64,000 nt of DNA from Roseateles puraquae (GCF_002205845.1 NZ_NISI01000006.1:1-64000), one strand, 5' to 3'; positions 8,317 to 18,255 are shown, counted from the stretch's first letter. The notes: generated by a model from the sequence alone, not told the origin. Made by a program: numbers and translations.

Positions 8317-8873
8317 CGCAGGCTGAAGTCCGGCGCGAAATTGCGCTTTTGCTCGATGCTGAGCGCAAAGCCGCTCTGCAGGCCAATCTGCATCGGGCGG
8401 GGCAGCTGGCTGACGTCGAGCTTGTAGCTGAACTCCAGGTAGTAGCTGCCGCCGTCCTCGATGTCCTTGGGCTCGGCGATGCGCCAGGCACTCTGGCCAC
8501 GCAGCACAGTGAGGGCCTCCTCCAGCGTGCCGAAGCTCTGGTGCAGGCCCCCGTTGGAGACGCGGTACTGGCGCGTCAGCGGCTGCCAGCTCACCCGCCA
8601 CACCCGCTCAGCGCGGGCGACGCGGGCGTCACGCCAGTACCAACGGTTGCGCAGCACGGTGGCCTCAGCCACGAAGTACAGCGGCACGCCTTTGTGCAGC
8701 GCGTCTTCGGCGAAGGCGCCCAGCTCGAAGCGGGTGGTGAAGCTCAGTTCGAGCCCGTCGTCGGCCTTGCGGGTGGCCAGTTGCGCCAGCTCGATGCCTT
8801 CGGCCCGCGCCCCACCCGGAAGCAGGGCGAGCAGCGCGGCGAAGAAGGCGGCAATGGCGATCCGGGCGAACAA
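8313..8873 (-). CDS. DUF4390 family exported protein
   Basis: 186 residues with an N-terminal signal peptide (hydrophobic segment AIAAFFAALLALLPG, cleavage near ARAEG). The pattern of strand segments and the RxWYW motif fit the DUF4390 family that commonly precedes ntrY in Burkholderiales. The apparent start is TTG (8871-8873), one base from the rsmB stop, with no clear ribosome-binding site, so it may rely on coupling to rsmB. Its stop overlaps the kinase start by 4 bp. Biochemical role unknown. Confidence 0.8.
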   Translation of the reverse strand: MFARIAIAAFFAALLALLPGGARAEGIELAQLATRKADDGLELSFTTRFELGAFAEDALHKGVPLYFVAEATVLRNRWYWRDARVARAERVWRVSWQPLTRQYRVSNGGLHQSFGTLEEALTVLRGQSAWRIAEPKDIEDGGSYYLEFSYKLDVSQLPRPMQIGLQSGFALSIEQKRNFAPDFSLR

Positions 8874-8874
8874 A

Positions 8875-10203
8875 TCAGGGGTGGGTGATCAGGGCGTAGA
8901 AGAAGCCGTCCAGGGTCGGCTGCGGTACCGCGGCATTGTCAGCCAGGGGGAGCAGGTGCCCCGTGAACCCGGGCACGGCGTGGGACTTCGCGTCGGGCTG
9001 GCGTTGCAAAAATGCGTCGAGCTGGGCCTGACCTTCGGCACGGAAGATGGAGCAGGTGGCGTAGACGAGCCGCCCGCCCGGCGCCAGCAGCGGCCAGAGG
9101 GCATCCAGCAGTTCGGCCTGCACCCGGGCCAGGGCGGTGATGTCGTCGGGCCGGCGCAGCCAGCGCACGTCGGGGTGGCGGCGCACGATGCCCGAGGCAC
9201 TGCAGGGGGCGTCCAGCAGGATGGCGTCGAAGGGCTGGCCGTCCCACCAGGCAGCGGTCTGGCGGGCGTCGGCGGCCTTGAGTGTGGCTTGCTGGCCCAG
9301 GCGGGCGAGGTTGTCCTGCACCCGCAACAGCCGCTGCGCGTCGGCATCCAGCGCGGTCAGCTGCAGATCGGGCTGCAGCTCCAGCAGGTGCGCGGTCTTG
9401 CCCCCGGGGGCGGCGCAGGCATCCAGCACGCGGGCGCCGGGGCGCAGGCCGCTGCCGATGACCAAGGGGGCGGCGAGCTGCGCGGCGGCGTCCTGCACCG
9501 ACACCAGGCCTTCCGCAAAGCCGGGTAGGGCCGACACCGGGGCCGGCTTGTCCAGCACCACGGCCTGGGACGTGGAGGCGCCGAGCGCCCGCGCGCCCAG
9601 GCCGAGGGCCGCCAGGCGCTCGACGTACTCGGCCGCGGTGGCCCGGCCCGCGTGCACCCGCAGCGTCATCGGCGGCGGGCGGTTGTTGGCAGCCAGGATG
9701 GCCTGCCACTGGGCCGGCCAGTCCTGCTTGAGTTTCTCCACCCACCAGGCCGGGTGGTTGAAGGCGCCGAGCGGGCTGCGCTGGGCCGCCGCCACCAGGG
9801 CCTCGCGCTCACGCAGGAAGCGACGCAGCACCGCGTTGATGAAATTGGCGCTGGCCGGCGCGCGCTGCTTGGCGGCGTGCACGGCCTGGTCGACCAGGGT
9901 GTGGTCGGCGTACATGGGGGCGCCGCCGGCTTCGGCCTCAGGCCAGAGCAGGGCCAGGGCCACCAGCAGCAGGCTGTCCACGCGCGGCGGCGGTGCCTTG
10001 GGGGCCAGCTGCTGGCGCACGGCCTCGGCGCTGCCCAGGCGGCGCAGCGCGCTGAACGCCAGGGCCTGGGTGCCGGGTCGCAGGTCGGCCGGCACCTTGG
10101 CGAGCAGATCGGTCAGGGACCGGCCGTCGCGCACGCCCTGCACGGCGTCGGCCGCCTGGCTCAAGAGGCGGTGCAGGGGAGCAGACTGGGGGCTTTGGGA
10201 CAT
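8875..10203 (-). CDS. rsmB: 16S rRNA m5C967 methyltransferase
   Basis: Uses S-adenosylmethionine to methylate C967 of 16S rRNA. 442 residues, close to the usual length. The N-terminal NusB-like RNA-binding domain is followed by a methyltransferase domain with the SAM loop APGGKTAH. There are two cysteines at the family spacing: C334 in DAPCSASG and C384, the presumed nucleophile, in YATCSIF. ATG 10203 is chosen because the NusB-like domain begins there; the longer open frame upstream is antisense to folE. It heads a four-gene minus-strand cluster with DUF4390 and the NtrYX-like pair. Confidence 0.95.
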   Translation of the reverse strand: MSQSPQSAPLHRLLSQAADAVQGVRDGRSLTDLLAKVPADLRPGTQALAFSALRRLGSAEAVRQQLAPKAPPPRVDSLLLVALALLWPEAEAGGAPMYADHTLVDQAVHAAKQRAPASANFINAVLRRFLREREALVAAAQRSPLGAFNHPAWWVEKLKQDWPAQWQAILAANNRPPPMTLRVHAGRATAAEYVERLAALGLGARALGASTSQAVVLDKPAPVSALPGFAEGLVSVQDAAAQLAAPLVIGSGLRPGARVLDACAAPGGKTAHLLELQPDLQLTALDADAQRLLRVQDNLARLGQQATLKAADARQTAAWWDGQPFDAILLDAPCSASGIVRRHPDVRWLRRPDDITALARVQAELLDALWPLLAPGGRLVYATCSIFRAEGQAQLDAFLQRQPDAKSHAVPGFTGHLLPLADNAAVPQPTLDGFFYALITHP

Positions 10204-10245
10204 GGGGGCAGTGTAGAAGTGGCAATCGCAGCACAATCCGCCGCC

Positions 10246-10950
10246 ATGAATGCATCCGCCTCCCCCGCGACCGACGACCTGCCGGTGTCCGAGCGCATCC
10301 GCTACCGCCTGGTGTCTGCCGGCTGCCGCCACCATGCGAACGACAACATCGCCGCCTTCATCGAGCCGGGCGAGCTGGACGCGCTGCAGGTCGAGGTACA
10401 GGCCAAGATGCAGGAGGTGCTCAAGAGCCTCGTCATCGACACCGACAGCGACCACAACACGCAGGAAACGGCCAAGCGCGTGGCCAAGATGTTCCTGCGG
10501 GAGGTCTTCGCGGGTCGTTACGCCAAGGCACCCTCGGTCACCGAATTCCCCAACGTCAGCCGCCTGAACGAGCTGATGATCGTCGGACCGATCACGGTGC
10601 GCAGCGCCTGTTCGCACCACCTGTGTCCCATCATGGGCAAGGTCTGGATCGGCCTGCTGCCCAATGAACACTCCAACCTCATCGGCCTGTCCAAGTACGC
10701 GCGTCTGTGCGACTGGATCATGAGCCGCCCGCAGATCCAGGAAGAGGCGGTCACCATGCTGGCCAACGAGCTCCAGGAGCGGGTGCAGCCCGACGGCCTG
10801 GCGCTGGTGATGGAGGCCGACCACTTCTGCATGCACTGGCGCGGCGTGAAGGACAGCGAGTCCAAGATGACCAACAGCGTGATGCGGGGCGCCTTCCTGA
10901 AAGACGCCAATCTGCGCCGCGAATTCCTCTCACTGATTGCCAAAGGCTGA
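10246..10950 (+). CDS. folE: GTP cyclohydrolase I
   Basis: Converts GTP to 7,8-dihydroneopterin triphosphate, the first step of folate (and tetrahydropterin) synthesis. 234 residues. Family landmarks are present: DTDSDHNTQETAKRVAKMF, the zinc ligands in ACSHHLCP, the LIGLSKYAR segment and the second zinc cysteine in FCMHWRG. It is divergent from rsmB across 42 bp. The BLUF photoreceptor gene starts 5 bp after its stop, suggesting cotranscription. Confidence 0.95.
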   Translation: MNASASPATDDLPVSERIRYRLVSAGCRHHANDNIAAFIEPGELDALQVEVQAKMQEVLKSLVIDTDSDHNTQETAKRVAKMFLREVFAGRYAKAPSVTEFPNVSRLNELMIVGPITVRSACSHHLCPIMGKVWIGLLPNEHSNLIGLSKYARLCDWIMSRPQIQEEAVTMLANELQERVQPDGLALVMEADHFCMHWRGVKDSESKMTNSVMRGAFLKDANLRREFLSLIAKG

Positions 10951-10955
10951 ACACC

Positions 10956-11378
10956 ATGCTCGTCCGCCTGATGTATGCCAGCCGCGCCACCGCGACGCCC
11001 GCTGACGCCGACCTCGCCGCCATCCTGCGCATCTCGCGCGAACACAACCCGGCCGAAGGCATCACCGGCCTGCTGTGCTTCACGGACGGGGTTTTCGTGC
11101 AGGTGCTCGAAGGGGGCCGCAATGCCGTCAATGCGCGCTACAAGCACATCGTGCAGGACCGCCGCCACCACGACGTCATCCTGCTCGGCTACGAAGAGAT
11201 CACCGAGCGCGCCTTCCCCGGATGGACGATGGGGCAAGTCAATCTGCACCGCCTGAATCCGGCCCTGGTGCTGAAGTACTCCGAAAGCGGCAAGCTCGAC
11301 CCGTACGCGATGAGCGGCGACGCGATGGCGGCGCTGTTCAAGGAGATGTGCGCCTCGGGGGCGATCGCGGTCAGCTGA
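10956..11378 (+). CDS. BLUF-domain blue-light sensor (FAD)
   Basis: 140 residues, a stand-alone BLUF photoreceptor. The flavin-site residues are visible: Y7 (RLMYASRA), N31 (REHNPAEGITGLL), Q49 (FVQVLEGG) and W90/M92 (FPGWTMG). There is no fused output domain, so the signal is passed by protein contact, as in short BLUF proteins. Its start is 5 bp after folE, so the two probably share one transcript. Whether light regulates pterin synthesis here is unknown. Confidence 0.93.
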   Translation: MLVRLMYASRATATPADADLAAILRISREHNPAEGITGLLCFTDGVFVQVLEGGRNAVNARYKHIVQDRRHHDVILLGYEEITERAFPGWTMGQVNLHRLNPALVLKYSESGKLDPYAMSGDAMAALFKEMCASGAIAVS

Positions 11379-11394
11379 AGCGACCGCGGCGGGC

Positions 11395-11871
11395 TCAGGG
11401 CAGCAGCTCGGCCACGTCGTCCCAGGCTTCCGGGGCAATGCGGCCGACATGCCGGGCCACCACCTCCCCACGCGAGTCCAGCACCAGGGTCTGCGGCACG
11501 CTGGCCGGCACCGTGAGGCCGGCGCCCAGACGCTGCTCACCGGCCCACAGGAAGGGCGTATCGACCGCGGCCTTGTCGACCTGGCGAAGCGTGCGCACAT
11601 AGGCCAGCGCTGACTGGCGCTCCCGGTCGGTGCTGACCAGGACCAGCGTGAACGGCTTGCCCCGCCAGCCTGCCGCGTTGGCCCGCAGCTCCGGCATGCG
11701 CTGCACACAGGGCACGCAGTCGGTGTTCCAGAAGAACAGCATGACGACCCGGCCGCGCAGCGCCTGCAGGTTGAAGGTGCTGCCGTCCAGCGTCGGGCCG
11801 CTCAACTGCAGCGGCTGGGCATTGGCTGACCACGCAGCCACGGTGAGAAGCAAGGCGATGAAGGGGCGCAT
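11395..11871 (-). CDS. TlpA-like thiol-disulfide oxidoreductase
   Basis: 158 residues with a signal peptide (1-19, ending SANAQ), so it acts in the periplasm. The thioredoxin-like fold has the redox motif CVPC (C52, C55) after FFWNTD and the cis-proline segment VPQTLVLDS. The family reduces disulfides of exported proteins, often for cytochrome c maturation; no cytochrome genes are adjacent. It is 30 bp upstream of the end of the LemA-like gene on the same strand. Confidence 0.88.
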   Translation of the reverse strand: MRPFIALLLTVAAWSANAQPLQLSGPTLDGSTFNLQALRGRVVMLFFWNTDCVPCVQRMPELRANAAGWRGKPFTLVLVSTDRERQSALAYVRTLRQVDKAAVDTPFLWAGEQRLGAGLTVPASVPQTLVLDSRGEVVARHVGRIAPEAWDDVAELLP

Positions 11872-11901
11872 ACGACGCAGTCGCGCCGCCCCGCCCCGGC
11901 C

Positions 11902-12447
11902 TTACAGCGACCGCGCCTCCTTGAAGCCATACAGATTGGCCAGCACCCGCGTCGGGAACTGGTTCAGCGCCTCGTTGTACTGCGCCACCGCCTGGTTGAA
12001 GACCTGGCGGGCGAAGGCACGCTGGCGCTCGATGAGCTTCAGCTCGCTGACCAGGCCGTCGATCTCGGTCTCGCTGCGCAGCTCGGCCTGGTGGTCCAGC
12101 AGCGACATCAGCCGTGTCAGCGCCGCGGCATGCAGGGCGCTGGCCACCGCCAGGCTGCCGACCGGGTCAGGCGCCCAGGGCTTGGCGCGCGAGGCCTGCG
12201 TGGCAGCCTGCGACTCGGCCTGGGCGCTGGCCAAGGCGTCGAAGGTGGCCTGTTCGCTGGGCAGGCGCGGCGCGACGGCGGCCAGCAGCTTGTCGCAGGC
12301 CTCGGCGCGGGCCTTCAGGTGCGTGTCGAGTTGGGCGAACGCCTCGCCAATGGCATTGCGCAGCGCCATCAACCGGTTGTAGGCGCCCACGCCCCAGAAG
12401 AACAGCAGCGCCGCGGCACCGACGCCAACCCATTGCCAGGCGGTCAT
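11902..12447 (-). CDS. LemA-family membrane protein
   Basis: 181 residues. A single N-terminal membrane helix ([15 protein letters not shown]) precedes the LemA signature [23 protein letters not shown] and a long helical coiled region. The start at ATG 12447 overlaps the queC stop (ATGA), indicating translational coupling; a longer frame upstream would run inside queC. LemA proteins are widespread and poorly understood membrane-anchored helical bundles. Confidence 0.85.
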   Translation of the reverse strand: MTAWQWVGVGAAALLFFWGVGAYNRLMALRNAIGEAFAQLDTHLKARAEACDKLLAAVAPRLPSEQATFDALASAQAESQAATQASRAKPWAPDPVGSLAVASALHAAALTRLMSLLDHQAELRSETEIDGLVSELKLIERQRAFARQVFNQAVAQYNEALNQFPTRVLANLYGFKEARSL

Positions 12448-13157
12448 GCGCGTGCTCGGGCGGCCGCGTACCCCGCGTACCCCTTGGCCCGCAGCTCGCA
12501 GGCCGGGCAGTGGCCGCAACCATGCCCCCAGGCATGCAGCGCGCCGCGCTCACCCAGGTAGCAGGTGTGGGTGTCCTCGACGATGAGCTTGACCAGCGCC
12601 TCGCCGCCCAGTTGCTCGGCCAGTCGCCAGGTGGCGGCCTTGTCGATGAACATCAGCGGTGTCTCCAGCGTCATGGGCGCATCAAGCCCCAGGCTGAGTG
12701 CGACCTGCAGCGCCTTCATGGTGTTGTCGCGGCAGTCGGGGTAGCCGGAAAAATCGGTCTCGCACATGCCGCCCACCAGCACGCTGGCGCCGCGCCGGTA
12801 GGCCAGCGTGGCGGCAAAGGTCAGGAACAGCAGGTTGCGCCCGGGCACGAAGGTGTTGGGCAGGCCGTTGGCTTGCAGCTCGATCGCGCGCTCGCTGGTC
12901 AGCGCGGTGTCGCTGATCTGGCCGAGCAGGGACAGGTCCAGCAGATGGTCGGCGCCCAGCTTGCCGGCCCAGGCGGGAAACTGCGCGGCGATGCGCTCGC
13001 GCACGGTGGTGCGGCAGTCCAGCTCCACGCGGTGGCGCTGGCCGTAGTCGAACGCCAGGGTCTCGACCTCGGCGTAGCGGTCCAGCGCCCAGGCCAGGCA
13101 GGTGGTGGAGTCCTGGCCGCCGGAAAAAAGCACCAGGGCTTTGCGGGTGTCGGTCAT
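12444..13157 (-). CDS. queC: 7-cyano-7-deazaguanine synthase
   Basis: Makes preQ0 from 7-carboxy-7-deazaguanine, using ATP and ammonia, for queuosine synthesis. 237 residues. The PP-loop SGGQDSTT is at residues 12-19. The C-terminal zinc cluster is present (HTCYLGER, then HGCGHCPAC). The start ATG 13157 is where family similarity begins. Other que genes are not in the window. It overlaps the LemA-like gene by 4 bp. Confidence 0.95.
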   Translation of the reverse strand: MTDTRKALVLFSGGQDSTTCLAWALDRYAEVETLAFDYGQRHRVELDCRTTVRERIAAQFPAWAGKLGADHLLDLSLLGQISDTALTSERAIELQANGLPNTFVPGRNLLFLTFAATLAYRRGASVLVGGMCETDFSGYPDCRDNTMKALQVALSLGLDAPMTLETPLMFIDKAATWRLAEQLGGEALVKLIVEDTHTCYLGERGALHAWGHGCGHCPACELRAKGYAGYAAARARA

Positions 13158-13210
13158 GGCCGGGATGCTACCTTTGACCTCCCGTTCACGCGCGCCCCGG
13201 CGCCATCGCC

Positions 13211-14803
13211 ATGCCACGAACCGCCCTGCTCCCGGCTGCCTCGTCCGCACTCATCGCCCTGTTGCTGCCCGCCTTGGCCCAGGCGCAGTCGCGCATTGAC
13301 GAGGTGCTCGTCTACCCCGGCGGCGCCCAGGTCACCCGCCTGGCTTCGGTGGCCGCAGGCGCGCGCGAGTTGGTGCTGACGTGCCTGACCGCCCGGTTCG
13401 ACCCCGACACCCTGCAGATTGATGCGCCGGCCGGCGTCAACCTGGGGCCGGTGCAGATCGAGACCCTGCCGCGCGACCGTGCGCCCGACTGCGCCAACAG
13501 CGCGCTGGACGAGCAGCTGCGCAAGCTCGAAGCCCAGCGCGACAGCCTGAATGCCGAATCCGGCGCGCTGGAGACCGGCCTGGGCTACCTCAAGGCCCTG
13601 GGCAACGGCGATGCGCGCAACCCGCCCACGACCGCCGCGATCGGCGCCACGGCCGACACCATCCGCAAGGCGGCACTGGACGCGCTGCAGCGCCAGGCCC
13701 AGCTGCGCCGCCAGGTGGAAGAGCTGGAGCGGCAGATCGGCCCGCTCAAGTCCGAGCGCGACCGCCTCGCCGCGGCCAACCCGGAGTGGCGCAGCCTGCG
13801 CGTGCGGCTGTCCACCGCGCAAGCGGCCGAGCTGCGCCTGAGCTACCGCATCACCCAGGCCGGCTGGGCGCCAAGCTACCGCGCGCTGCTCGATACCACC
13901 AGCGGCGCGCTCCACCTGGAACGTCTGGCCCAGGTGTCTCAGCAAAGCGGGGAGGACTGGCGCAACGTGACGCTGCGGCTGTCCACCGCGCAGGTATCGA
14001 CCCGCGTGGGGTTGCCCTCACCCGCTCCGTGGTTGCTGAACATCCGGCCGCCGGTGGCTGCCGAGGCTCGGGCCTACGTGCCTGCGCCTGCACCACCACT
14101 GGCCATGTCGATGGCCGTCCAAGGCTCGCGGGCTCGCGAGCCCGAGCTGGACCGCTTCGACCTGACCGTGTTCCAGAACGACTACGCCACCGAGTTCGTG
14201 CTGCCCCTGCGCGTGAACATCGACAGCGGCATCCAGCGCGCCAGCCTCACGCTCGGCACCGAAAAGCTCCAGGCGCGGGTGCTGGCCCGCGTGCAGCCGC
14301 AGAGCGAGGCCGCCGCCTACCTCGTGGCCGACCTGGCGCGGCCGGCCGGCGCCTGGCCGCGCGGGCCGCTGCAGCTGGTGCGCGACGGTGCGCTGGTGGG
14401 CAACTCCAGCCTGCAGGTGGCGGGCAGCGACGAACGGCTGGAGCTGCCCTTCGGCCGCGACGATGCGGTGCGGGTACAGGTGGAGCCCGAGCAGCGCAAT
14501 GCCGGCGACCGCGGCTTCATCGGGGCGCGGGCCGAGCACCGCTACGGCCGCGCCTACGTAGTGGAGAACCGCCACACCCGCGGCGCGCTGACGCTGCAGG
14601 TGGTGGAGGTCGGCCCCGTCGCGCAGCATGAAGACATCAAGGTGCAGGCCCAGTTCAGCCCCACGCCCAGCACCCAGGCCTGGCGCAAGCAACCGGGCTG
14701 GGTGATGTGGGAGCAGAGCCTGCCCGCCGGCACCAGCCAGCGCTTCACGGCGGACTACGTCATCAGCGCGCCCAAGGATGCGCCGCTGACGGGCCTGCGC
14801 TGA
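13211..14803 (+). CDS. DUF4139/DUF4140 (MuiA-like) exported protein
   Basis: 530 residues with a signal peptide (about 1-26, ALAQAQ). A DUF4140-like N-terminal region ([23 protein letters not shown]) is followed by a coiled coil (about 95-200) and a DUF4139 strand-rich C-terminal half ([29 protein letters not shown]). Members are called mucoidy inhibitor A-like, but the mechanism is unknown. It is divergent from queC over 53 bp and reads toward the rhombosortase-like gene, 14 bp downstream. Confidence 0.85.
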   Translation: MPRTALLPAASSALIALLLPALAQAQSRIDEVLVYPGGAQVTRLASVAAGARELVLTCLTARFDPDTLQIDAPAGVNLGPVQIETLPRDRAPDCANSALDEQLRKLEAQRDSLNAESGALETGLGYLKALGNGDARNPPTTAAIGATADTIRKAALDALQRQAQLRRQVEELERQIGPLKSERDRLAAANPEWRSLRVRLSTAQAAELRLSYRITQAGWAPSYRALLDTTSGALHLERLAQVSQQSGEDWRNVTLRLSTAQVSTRVGLPSPAPWLLNIRPPVAAEARAYVPAPAPPLAMSMAVQGSRAREPELDRFDLTVFQNDYATEFVLPLRVNIDSGIQRASLTLGTEKLQARVLARVQPQSEAAAYLVADLARPAGAWPRGPLQLVRDGALVGNSSLQVAGSDERLELPFGRDDAVRVQVEPEQRNAGDRGFIGARAEHRYGRAYVVENRHTRGALTLQVVEVGPVAQHEDIKVQAQFSPTPSTQAWRKQPGWVMWEQSLPAGTSQRFTADYVISAPKDAPLTGLR

Positions 14804-14817
14804 CCACCGGCCCGGCC

Positions 14818-15408
14818 GTGAACCCTGCCCGACACTGGCTGCGTCTGTGCGCGACGCTCGCCGCGCTGTCGCTGCTGGCCGGCGCGCTGCCGACCGCCCG
14901 GCTCGACTGGCAGCCGGGCCTGGCCGCCATCCAGCCCTGGCGCGCCGTGACGGCGGCCTTCGTGCACTGGACGCCCCTGCACCTGGCCGCCAACCTGGCG
15001 GGCTGCGCGGTGCTGGGGCTGCTGGGCTGGCGGGCACAGCTCGGGGCACGGGAGAGCCTCGCCGGCCTGATCGCGCTGCCACTGACCCAGCTCGCCCTGC
15101 TGCTGCGGCCCGAACTGCTGCACTACGGCGGGCTGTCGGGCGTGCTGCACGGCCTGGCCGCAGTGGCGGCACTCAGCCTCATGCGGCGACGAGGCCGGGA
15201 GCGCTGGGTGGGCGCCGGCATGGCACTGGGCCTGTTTGCCAAGATTGCCCTGGAAGCGCCCCTGGGCCCGGTGCTCAAGGCCACGCCAGGTTTCGATTTC
15301 CCGGTGGCGCCCTTCGCCCACCTGTGCGGCGCGTGGGCCGGCATGCTGGCCTGGGGCCTGACAATGCCGGTGATGAATCGCCTGATGAGGAGTCCCCATG
15401 GGACGTGA
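14818..15408 (+). CDS. rrtA: Rhombosortase-like intramembrane serine protease
   Basis: About 196 residues from GTG 14818, chosen because it follows the upstream stop by 14 bp; a start further upstream would overlap that gene. Six hydrophobic segments are seen. Rhomboid-type motifs are HWTPLHLAANLAG, the nucleophile motif GLSGVLHG and the His-containing AHLCGAWAG near the end. The length and GLSG context fit rhombosortases, which process GlyGly-CTERM proteins. No GlyGly-CTERM substrate is recognised in this window. An ordinary small rhomboid is the alternative. Confidence 0.75.
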   Translation: MNPARHWLRLCATLAALSLLAGALPTARLDWQPGLAAIQPWRAVTAAFVHWTPLHLAANLAGCAVLGLLGWRAQLGARESLAGLIALPLTQLALLLRPELLHYGGLSGVLHGLAAVAALSLMRRRGRERWVGAGMALGLFAKIALEAPLGPVLKATPGFDFPVAPFAHLCGAWAGMLAWGLTMPVMNRLMRSPHGT

Positions 15409-16072
15409 AGCCCTTTGCACCGCCCGCGTCGGCAACGACAGCGCCCAAGTCACCGCCCTGCTGGAGTCGACCACCGTGGTCCTGCGCGGTGAGCTCAAGC
15501 GCAAATGGGCCATCGCCGCCCTGCAGAACCTGCGCGTGGACGGCGGTGAGCTGCGGTTCGAACACGGCGGCGAGCCCGTGGCCCTGTCCCTGGGCGAGAA
15601 GGAAGCCGAGCGCTGGCTCAAGAAGCTGCAGACGCCGCCCCCCACGCTGGCCGCCAAGCTCGGCGTCAGCGCCGCGAACCCGGCCCTGCTGATCGGCCCC
15701 ACCGAAGGCACGCTGGACCCGGCGCTGGCTGAAGCCCTCGCGGGCGGCATCACCACCAACATGCGCGAGGCCCGCATGCTGGTGGCCGTGCTGAGCAATG
15801 CGGCGGAGCTGCCGCGCATGGCCGAGTTCCATGCCGACATGCTGTGCAACACCGTCTGGGTGGTGCACGGCAAGGGCCCCGACGCCGACCCGTCTGACAC
15901 GCTGGTGCGCATTGCCATGCGCGGCTGGGGCTATGTCGACAACAAGACGAGCGCCGTCTCCGACAAGCTCACCGCCACCCGCTACGTGCGCAGCGCCGCG
16001 CCGGCCAAGGCTGGCGCCCGCAAGGCCGCGCCGAAGAAGACCACTACCAAGCCCGCGCCTCGCAAGCGCTGA
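15398..16072 (+). CDS. Hypothetical protein with Lys/Pro/Ala-rich tail
   Basis: 224 residues, overlapping the rhombosortase-like gene by 11 bp, so probably cotranscribed. The first 100 residues contain ALSLGEKEAERWLKKLQ and TLAAKLGV, and the middle contains REARMLVAVLSNAAEL. The last about 28 residues are a basic tail of Lys, Pro, Ala and Thr resembling nucleic-acid-binding tails. I do not recognise a named family with confidence. Confidence 0.7.
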   Translation: MGREALCTARVGNDSAQVTALLESTTVVLRGELKRKWAIAALQNLRVDGGELRFEHGGEPVALSLGEKEAERWLKKLQTPPPTLAAKLGVSAANPALLIGPTEGTLDPALAEALAGGITTNMREARMLVAVLSNAAELPRMAEFHADMLCNTVWVVHGKGPDADPSDTLVRIAMRGWGYVDNKTSAVSDKLTATRYVRSAAPAKAGARKAAPKKTTTKPAPRKR

Positions 16073-16073
16073 C

Positions 16074-17231
16074 TCAGATGACGTTGGCCTCGACGAGACG
16101 CCGGCCGTCGAGCAGGCGCTGCGGCGACAGGGCCTCGATCAGCGGTGCCGGCTGACCGGCCATCAGCCGCGCGAGTGACCAGCCCACCGCGGGCGACTGC
16201 TGCATGCCATGGCCCGAGAAGCCGCAGGCCGTGAAGGCATTCGCATAGCCGGGCAACGCGCCGGCCAGGCCGTTGTGGTCGACCTCGTTCATCTCGTAGT
16301 AGCCGGCCCAGGCTGAACGCACGCGCAAGGCCTCCAGTGCCGGCACGCGGGCGGCGAGCACGGGCCACAGCAGGTCCTCGAACAGGCCGTGGTCGATGTC
16401 GTGCAACGGCGCCCCGGGCGGGTCGTCTCCCCGTGGCGGGCCGCCGGCCAGGATCAGCCCACCTTCGGGCCGGAACCAGAAGCCGCTGGGGTCGATGACC
16501 AGCGGGCAATCCGGCAGCGCCGCGGGCGTCTCCAGCACGAAGACATCGCGCTTGCGGGCCGTGACCGGCAGCGTGAAACCCAAGGCCTCGCCCAGGGGCG
16601 CGCTCCAGGCCCCGGCCGTGATCCCGAAGGCCTCGGCTGCCAGCACGCGGCCGTCGGCACAGCGCACGGCGCTCAGCCGCGCGCCCTGCCCCTCGAAGCC
16701 CACCACCTCGCCCGCCACGAACTGCGCGCCGCAGGCCTGCGCCTTGCGCCGGAAGGCCCGGTGCAGGGCGGGACCGTCGAACCAGCCCTCGCCGCTCAAC
16801 CCGAGCGAACCCAGGGCCAGATCGCCCACGGCCAGCCACGGAAAGCGCGCCGCCAAGGCCGGCGGCGACAGCAGGGCCACGTCTACCCCTTCGGCCTGCT
16901 GCACGGCATGCACGGCGCGCAGCGTGGCCTCGCCCGCTGCGGTGGCGAGGTAGAGGTAGCCCGGCTCCACCAGGCCGAGGGCCGGCCGGTCGTCGGCCGT
17001 GGCGAGTTCATCGGCCGCGCGGCGCAGAAAGCCCAGGCTCCAGCGGGACAGCGCGATGTTGACCGGCTGCGAGAACTGCTGGCGGATGGAGCTGAGCGAC
17101 AGCGAGCTCGACGCCTGCGCGTACGACGGGTCGCGCTCGACCACCGTCACGCGCGCGCCATGGTCACGGGCCAGGAAGCAGGCGGTGGCCGCGCCCATCA
17201 CACCGCCACCCACGAGGATCACGTCAGACAT
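16074..17231 (-). CDS. FAD-dependent amine/amino-acid oxidoreductase (DAO family)
   Basis: 385 residues. The FAD-binding Rossmann motif is at the N-terminus (VILVGGGVMGAATACFLARD). The C-terminal part has the DAO-type motif GFSGHGMQQSPAVG. The family oxidises D-amino acids, sarcosine, glycine or related amines; the substrate cannot be told. The start is ATG 17231; the longer frame upstream would run through the divergent transporter gene. Only 18 bp separate the two divergent starts. Confidence 0.88.
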   Translation of the reverse strand: MSDVILVGGGVMGAATACFLARDHGARVTVVERDPSYAQASSSLSLSSIRQQFSQPVNIALSRWSLGFLRRAADELATADDRPALGLVEPGYLYLATAAGEATLRAVHAVQQAEGVDVALLSPPALAARFPWLAVGDLALGSLGLSGEGWFDGPALHRAFRRKAQACGAQFVAGEVVGFEGQGARLSAVRCADGRVLAAEAFGITAGAWSAPLGEALGFTLPVTARKRDVFVLETPAALPDCPLVIDPSGFWFRPEGGLILAGGPPRGDDPPGAPLHDIDHGLFEDLLWPVLAARVPALEALRVRSAWAGYYEMNEVDHNGLAGALPGYANAFTACGFSGHGMQQSPAVGWSLARLMAGQPAPLIEALSPQRLLDGRRLVEANVI

Positions 17232-17249
17232 GCTGGCAGCATAGAGGCC

Positions 17250-18188
17250 ATGACCGCCTCTGCCGCCCCGCCCGTCGCCGCTCCCGCCACCCCACCCGCG
17301 CCGGCCCAGCGCCGCGCCCACCTGGACCCGCGGGCCGTGGCCCTGCTGCTGGGCTGCTGCCTGCTGTGGGGCATCAACCAGGTCGCGGCCAAGGCGGCAC
17401 TGACCGAGATCGGGCCGCTGTGGCAGGCGGGGCTGCGCTCGGCCGTGGCCGGGCTGCTGGTGTGGGGCTGGGCGATGTCGCGCGGCATTCGGCTGTTCGA
17501 GCGCGACGGCAGCGCCGCGGGCGGGGTGCTCGCGGGGCTGCTGTTCGCCGGCGAGTTCGCCTGCATCTTCGTGGGCCTGCAGTACACGAGCGCGTCGCGC
17601 ATGGTGGTGTTCATCTACCTCGCGCCGTTCGTCGTGGCGCTGGGCATGCCGTGGATCGCCCGCGGCGAAGCGTTGTCGCTGCGGCAGTGGGCCGGATTGC
17701 TGCTCGCGTTCGGCGCCATGGCCTTTGCGTTCGCCGAGGGCTTCACCGCGCCCGGCTCACCGCAGCAGTGGAAGGGCGATGCACTCGGTGTGGCGGCCGC
17801 CGTGCTGTGGGGCGGCACGACCCTGGCCATCCGCGGCACGCGGCTCGGCGCCGCACCGGCCGAGAAGACCTTGCTCTACCAGCTCGCCCTCTCGGCCCTG
17901 GCCCTGTGCGCCGCGGCGGTGGCCACGGGCGAGGCGCTGCCCGTGCAATGGTCGGTGCGGCTGCTGGGGCTTTTCAGCTTCCAGGCCGTGGTGGTGACGT
18001 TCGCGAGCTACCTGGTGTGGTTCTGGCTGGTGCGCCACTACGCGGCCACCAAGCTGTCGGTGTTCACGCTCAGCACGCCGCTGTTCGGCCTGCTGGCCGG
18101 TGCGTTGCTGCTGGGCGAGGGCATCAGCACGCGGCTGGTGGCGGCGCTCGCCGCGCTGGCCGTGGGCATCGTGCTCGTGAACCGCTGA
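17250..18188 (+). CDS. EamA/DMT-family inner-membrane transporter
   Basis: 312 residues, with about ten membrane helices in two EamA repeats (first about 30-160, second about 175-310). An Ala/Pro-rich cytoplasmic N-terminus precedes the first helix (LLLGCCLLWGINQVAAK). The family exports small metabolites, often amino acids. The pairing with the divergent DAO-family enzyme suggests a shared substrate class, which is inference. Start ATG 17250 is near AGAGG. Confidence 0.88.
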   Translation: MTASAAPPVAAPATPPAPAQRRAHLDPRAVALLLGCCLLWGINQVAAKAALTEIGPLWQAGLRSAVAGLLVWGWAMSRGIRLFERDGSAAGGVLAGLLFAGEFACIFVGLQYTSASRMVVFIYLAPFVVALGMPWIARGEALSLRQWAGLLLAFGAMAFAFAEGFTAPGSPQQWKGDALGVAAAVLWGGTTLAIRGTRLGAAPAEKTLLYQLALSALALCAAAVATGEALPVQWSVRLLGLFSFQAVVVTFASYLVWFWLVRHYAATKLSVFTLSTPLFGLLAGALLLGEGISTRLVAALAALAVGIVLVNR

Positions 18189-18255
18189 TGTCACGCCTGC
18201 GCCAGCCAACGGCCTGGCGCCTGCCTAGACTGCGCCTTCTTCAAGGAGACTCCCG

